IMG/VR virus record: IMGVR_UViG_3300018417_000080
Span: 1 to 22,129 of that record
Direction: 5' to 3' (one strand)
Source of the DNA: a virus
DNA: 22,129 nt
Position 1 is the first letter of the stretch. Every line of letters starts with the position of its first letter. The translations under genes and the position numbers were made by a program. Of this stretch, positions 19,512 through 22,129 are shown piece after piece. Below the pieces are notes generated by a model, which saw only the letters and a list, made by a program, of their open reading frames with translations, ran no database searches and was not told the DNA's origin.

Positions 19512-20067
19512 GTTCTTTCAAGAATCCATATTTTGCTATATAGTAGGAGTCCACGACATCGTCGATTGGACTTTTAGATTTGGGTATTATATCAAACTTA
19601 GCGTAAATGTCAACCCCTGTTTCGTCAATAAACGCTTCAATCATCTGTTCTTTCTTAGCGTTACCCTTACCGGTAGCCAATTTCTTGATCTCTGTCGGAG
19701 CTGGTGTCTCTATTCGATACCCTAATTGGTCTAATCGATATTTAAGAACACCAGCATTCTCTGCTATCTGGAATACACGACCGACTGCCCCGAAGGCATA
19801 TCCTTCGACGTAGACAACATCTGCCTTGTGGTGAATGACCTCACGAAGAACCGATCGAGAAAGCTTCCAATATCTGTCATAATCATTGGTCCATGTAGGA
19901 TGCCGTGCCGGAAAGAAGCCATCGCCTCGATGTTCAAGGACACGATCGCCACCAGTTTTCGTATGCAGGAGATAAAAGAATTTGCAATTTTCAACAGACC
20001 ATTCATCACCACTATGGACACAGAAAGCCGGACTCGACAGACTGTAATCAACACCTACTATCACCAT
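19495..20067 (-). CDS. RuvC-like Holliday junction resolvase
   Basis: The start at 20067 (MVIVGVDYSLSSPAFCV) has GAGG eight bases upstream; a GTG three codons up is less likely. The 190-residue protein has the RNase H-fold acid residues: Asp7 (IVGVDYSL), Glu88 (VVYVEGYAFG) and the late Asp pair near 169-173 (SPIDDVVDSYYIA). It also has the K-x-x-x-T-G-x-G-x-A-K-K-E-Q-M sequence typical of RuvC. It would cut four-way junctions before packaging, the job done by endonuclease VII in T4. The mid-section around 40-60 (GGDRVLEHRGDGFF) is not standard RuvC. Confidence 0.85.
   Translation of the reverse strand: MVIVGVDYSLSSPAFCVHSGDEWSVENCKFFYLLHTKTGGDRVLEHRGDGFFPARHPTWTNDYDRYWKLSRSVLREVIHHKADVVYVEGYAFGAVGRVFQIAENAGVLKYRLDQLGYRIETPAPTEIKKLATGKGNAKKEQMIEAFIDETGVDIYAKFDIIPKSKSPIDDVVDSYYIAKYGFLKEHDNNL
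19586..19613 (-). promoter_or_regulatory. Sigma70 promoter TTGACA-16-TATAAT inside the RuvC gene
   Basis: The minus strand has exact TTGACA (19613-19608) and TATAAT (19591-19586), with a 16-base spacer and TGA before the -10. It lies in the last third of the resolvase gene, 75 bases before the dNMP kinase ATG. Confidence 0.7.
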
Positions 20068-20095
20068 AATAAACACCTCAATTCATTTGAGATAT

Positions 20096-20677
20096 TTATT
20101 CAGCCCTAAAGAATACGTGAGCTCCTATCCTGCCGACAGAGTAAAAGTGTTTGTTCCACGAGGGGGCTACATACGTCGTGTGGTAATGAGTAGCTCCTTC
20201 AGTAATCCCCCGATAATGTTCTTCTTTCAAAATGGAATAAGCCACATATTGAGCCTGTGCCCAGGCCTCGAGTTCATGTGGAGTGTCATCTTTACCGTCA
20301 CAGTACCAAGAAAACTGACACATGTTTCGAATTGGAATCATCTTCTCTGGGTCTTTCCACGAGGGCTTCATCTTCCCCTGATAGACGACATCACAGACCG
20401 TGTTAGGATACCTCTTATTCTCAACGCGATTTAGGACGACGTCTGCGACAGCGTACTGTCCCGCTAGATTATCGCTTCTGCTTTCATGGTAGATATTCAG
20501 TGCAAGACAATGAGCCTCGCTAGTATCCATCAATTGCCAGAATTCATCGTGGATAATGATAAAGGGTGAGTCGTTGGTATCTCCCTTGGCATTTTCACTG
20601 AACATCCACAGGAACATACCTGCGAGTATCATAAGGCCAAAGATAGCTGGTTTATAACTTGATTCATATTTTTTCAT
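20096..20677 (-). CDS. SleB-family cell-wall hydrolase with N-terminal membrane anchor
   Basis: The 193-residue protein has a hydrophobic N-terminus at about residues 11-26 (AIFGLMILAGMFLWMF) acting as signal anchor or signal peptide. A SleB/Hydrolase_2 domain follows: LALNIYHESRSDNLAGQYAV (Glu65 the likely catalytic acid), VLNRVENKRYPNTVCDVVYQ, MCQFSWYCDG and GATHYHTTYVAPSW. These enzymes are lytic transglycosylase-like and cut peptidoglycan. With the anchor it resembles a signal-arrest endolysin, exported by Sec and released on membrane loss. Its ATG overlaps the upstream membrane-protein stop as ATGA, so lysis genes may be coupled. Confidence 0.9.
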   Translation of the reverse strand: MKKYESSYKPAIFGLMILAGMFLWMFSENAKGDTNDSPFIIIHDEFWQLMDTSEAHCLALNIYHESRSDNLAGQYAVADVVLNRVENKRYPNTVCDVVYQGKMKPSWKDPEKMIPIRNMCQFSWYCDGKDDTPHELEAWAQAQYVAYSILKEEHYRGITEGATHYHTTYVAPSWNKHFYSVGRIGAHVFFRAE

Positions 20678-21471
20678 CGCATCACCATGATCTGATTTTC
20701 GTCAACAAGAGCGTTACTTGGTCTTTGAAGATCTCGCTTAAATGCACCAGTACTAACAATGAGCAGCATAATAGCAAGAGGGTCAAAAACAAGAACGATA
20801 ATAATGATAACCCACCTAACTGTAACATCGAAATAATTACTTGCTTCATCTCCATATATTAACTCCGCGATATATTTGAGAGGCCCGATTTCGGCTTCGA
20901 GGTCGAGTTGTGTTTGTCTTAGAGGTATTAATTCCTCTTGGTAAGTTTGGATTGTTCGTTGGCCGGCTTGGATCGTGTCTTCAAGTTCCGACCTTTCTTC
21001 TTTTTGGGATTCACGTACAGCAATCGAGCCTTCTGGCCCTCTGATTCTATCATAATCGATAAGTGTTTGTACTTGTTGGTCGAGACTCTCAAGCACAGAT
21101 TCTGCTGATCTAATATTTCGCTTTTCAGATTCGATTCTGCTTTCAAGTAACTGTATTTGTATATCATTGTTGCCACCCACCGAAATCGATTGTTCTATGT
21201 GGGCCTTAGACAGATACCCAAATATCCCCATAGAAGTGATGAACATTAATAATAATATTGCTGTCGTGAAATAGGTCTTTACCAAAAAATTTATTTTGTC
21301 CCACTCATAATGTAGCCAAGCGGCAGAGACTAGTTTAGCAAATTCTAGTATCCCTGCCATAATGACTACCGAATAAAAGGCCCCTGAGAATATTGTAGCT
21401 AGTCCTACGATTGAGAACCAGGCGGCACATGAGGCCAATGCTATTGAGGTGAATAGCGTGAGGTATTTCAT
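20674..21471 (-). CDS. Multi-TM protein with central coiled coil
   Basis: The 265-residue protein has three hydrophobic spans at the N-terminus (FTSIALASCAAWFSIVGLAT; GAFYSVVIMAGILEFAKLV; TYFTTAILLLMFITSMGIFG). A charged helical region follows at about 105-205 (LLESRIESEKRNIRSAESV and more), and then PLKYIAELIYGDEA with a last span (VRWVIIIIVLVFDPLAIMLL). This form is common in marine T4-like phages and unnamed. A role in lysis or the inner membrane is suggested only by the ATGA overlap with the SleB hydrolase. No classic holin size or charge pattern. CCTAAATA lies upstream, too weak to call a late box. Confidence 0.82.
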   Translation of the reverse strand: MKYLTLFTSIALASCAAWFSIVGLATIFSGAFYSVVIMAGILEFAKLVSAAWLHYEWDKINFLVKTYFTTAILLLMFITSMGIFGYLSKAHIEQSISVGGNNDIQIQLLESRIESEKRNIRSAESVLESLDQQVQTLIDYDRIRGPEGSIAVRESQKEERSELEDTIQAGQRTIQTYQEELIPLRQTQLDLEAEIGPLKYIAELIYGDEASNYFDVTVRWVIIIIVLVFDPLAIMLLIVSTGAFKRDLQRPSNALVDENQIMVMR

Positions 21472-21507
21472 GTGGTTATTTAGGACTTAGCGTACATCCA
21501 GACACCT

Positions 21508-21849
21508 TCACTTGATCATCGCAGAAATTTCTTCTGCATATTTTTGGTTGGTTACTGGAACTGCATTACTCTTGTGGAGCGTTGCGATTCCGATGACGTA
21601 GTCACCTGTATATTGTTTTGATTCAGATCTGCGACCTGCTGTTGAGGTTGGTTTGTAGTCGTGGAGGCTTGGATACTGCTGGGATTCGAGTCGCCTCTGT
21701 TCAGCATATGAAATACACGTTGTTGATTTAGTTGCCTCGATTGGACGAAACGGCGGTGGCGTGTATTTCGCATAGACTTCTCCTTTAGGCTTTTTTGGTT
21801 TCCGGCGACGACCAGAAAAATCATATTTATAGGAATTGGGTAGGTACAC
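21508..21849 (-). CDS. Basic, probably disordered protein, unknown
   Basis: The 113-residue protein starts with GTG at 21849, three bases below the stop of the gene above; GGAGG eight bases upstream supports it. It reads (V)YLPNSYKYDFSGRRRKPKK, then a Pro/Arg/Ser-rich region (TPPPFRPIEATKSTTCI, RRLESQQYPSLHDYKP). Its end is more ordered (DYVIGIATLHKSNAVPVTNQ, AEEISAMIK). The N-terminal block is one I recall in marine phages. There is an internal TATAAATA at codons 7-9 that I think is just the Tyr-Lys-Tyr coding sequence. Confidence 0.7.
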   Translation of the reverse strand: MYLPNSYKYDFSGRRRKPKKPKGEVYAKYTPPPFRPIEATKSTTCISYAEQRRLESQQYPSLHDYKPTSTAGRRSESKQYTGDYVIGIATLHKSNAVPVTNQKYAEEISAMIK

Positions 21850-22089
21850 TTAGTCGTCCTCCCATTCCATCAAATTATTTTCGATTTCATTCAAGACATT
21901 ACGAAACCCCGCGTAGAGAAGGGTATATTCATTTTCATCTAACCAGGCCTCGATCTCATCGTATTCCTTCTGGCCTAGTTCTTCGATACCACAATCGTAA
22001 TGATTTTCAACGATGTAGATAGCATCTTCTGTCAGTCGAGACTCGATGTTATCTTCCCACTTGTGTAGCTTTACTGGTTCAAATGCCAT
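21850..22089 (-). CDS. Small acidic conserved phage protein, unknown
   Basis: The 79-residue protein has LTEDAIYIVENHYDCGIEEL and QKEYDEIEAWLDENEYTLLY, then MEWEDD at the end. It is all-helical by composition and acidic, with no motif of known function. AAGGAG lies six bases before the ATG, and a -10 TATAAT is visible above it. It is the first complete gene of the window in transcription order. Confidence 0.75.
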   Translation of the reverse strand: MAFEPVKLHKWEDNIESRLTEDAIYIVENHYDCGIEELGQKEYDEIEAWLDENEYTLLYAGFRNVLNEIENNLMEWEDD

Positions 22090-22112
22090 ATCAATCTCCT
22101 TATTAGGGGGCC

Positions 22113-22118
22113 ATTATA
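22113..22118 (-). promoter_or_regulatory. -10 element TATAAT of a probable sigma70 promoter; -35 outside window
   Basis: TATAATGGCCCC on the minus strand matches the -10 and next bases of the promoter at 12961. The -35 hexamer would lie past 22129, so it cannot be seen. Confidence 0.55.
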
Positions 22119-22129
22119 TAACAATCTTA

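Noticed and set aside
21824-21831. Exact TATAAATA on the minus strand near the start of the 21508-21849 gene
   Set aside because: It encodes Tyr-Lys-Tyr in a well supported frame with a strong ribosome site upstream, and the next gene is over 350 bases away. Mapping could revive it.

Overview
This window looks like part of the genome of a tailed, T4-related (myovirus-type) marine phage that probably infects a gammaproteobacterium. Every gene I accept reads on the minus strand. The genes are packed end to end, many overlap by a few bases, and no stretch over about 120 bases lacks a gene. I see no rRNA, tRNA, CRISPR array, transposase or integrase. The phage call rests on a T4-type RNase H (FEN) exonuclease, a PhoH ATPase, a dNMP kinase, a PAAR spike-tip protein, a large virion/fibre-like protein, a SleB cell-wall hydrolase and exact T4-type late promoter boxes (TATAAATA on the minus strand). 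The host suggestion rests on a full-length IscU that by eye is close to gammaproteobacterial IscU, on a TIGR02001-type outer-membrane protein, and on consensus sigma70 promoters.

Layout, from low to high coordinate (opposite to transcription). 1-4501 is a block of small membrane and exported proteins: at least six have signal peptides, one pair resembles a pilus chaperone and a pilin, and three small paralogues are interspersed. 4548-6281 holds a large structural protein and its small partner. 6321-7347 holds iscU and an outer-membrane protein. 7430-9423 is a chain of tiny genes, several joined by TAATG stop/start overlaps; two of them (8050-8208 and 8909-9049) are under 55 codons. 9542-12954 holds a nucleotidyltransferase, a 48-residue membrane protein, a DUF932 protein, acidic and unknown proteins and a RecB-like PD-(D/E)XK nuclease. 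12986-15112 is a unit with a late promoter: an FmdB-like protein without cysteines, PhoH, an unknown probable structural protein and the PAAR tip. 15136-20067 holds nucleic-acid and nucleotide functions: a HAD phosphatase, a DUF6433 protein, RNase H, a glycosyltransferase, an SH3-fold protein, a dNMP kinase and a RuvC-like resolvase. 20096-22089 has the SleB hydrolase overlapping a multi-TM coiled-coil protein, then two unknown genes.

Two promoter classes can be read directly. Late TATAAATA boxes precede the exported cluster, the structural protein, iscU and the PhoH/PAAR unit. Host-type promoters (TTGACA, 16-17 bp, TGnTATAAT) precede the nuclease, DUF932, HAD, RNase H and dNMP kinase genes; two of them share an identical 22-bp upstream block. 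Two genes, iscU and the PD-(D/E)XK nuclease, have promoters so close to the start codon that the predicted transcripts would be leaderless.

The best candidates for something new are the late-expressed exported-protein cassette at 1-4501 and the late, apparently leaderless phage iscU beside a phage-borne outer-membrane protein.
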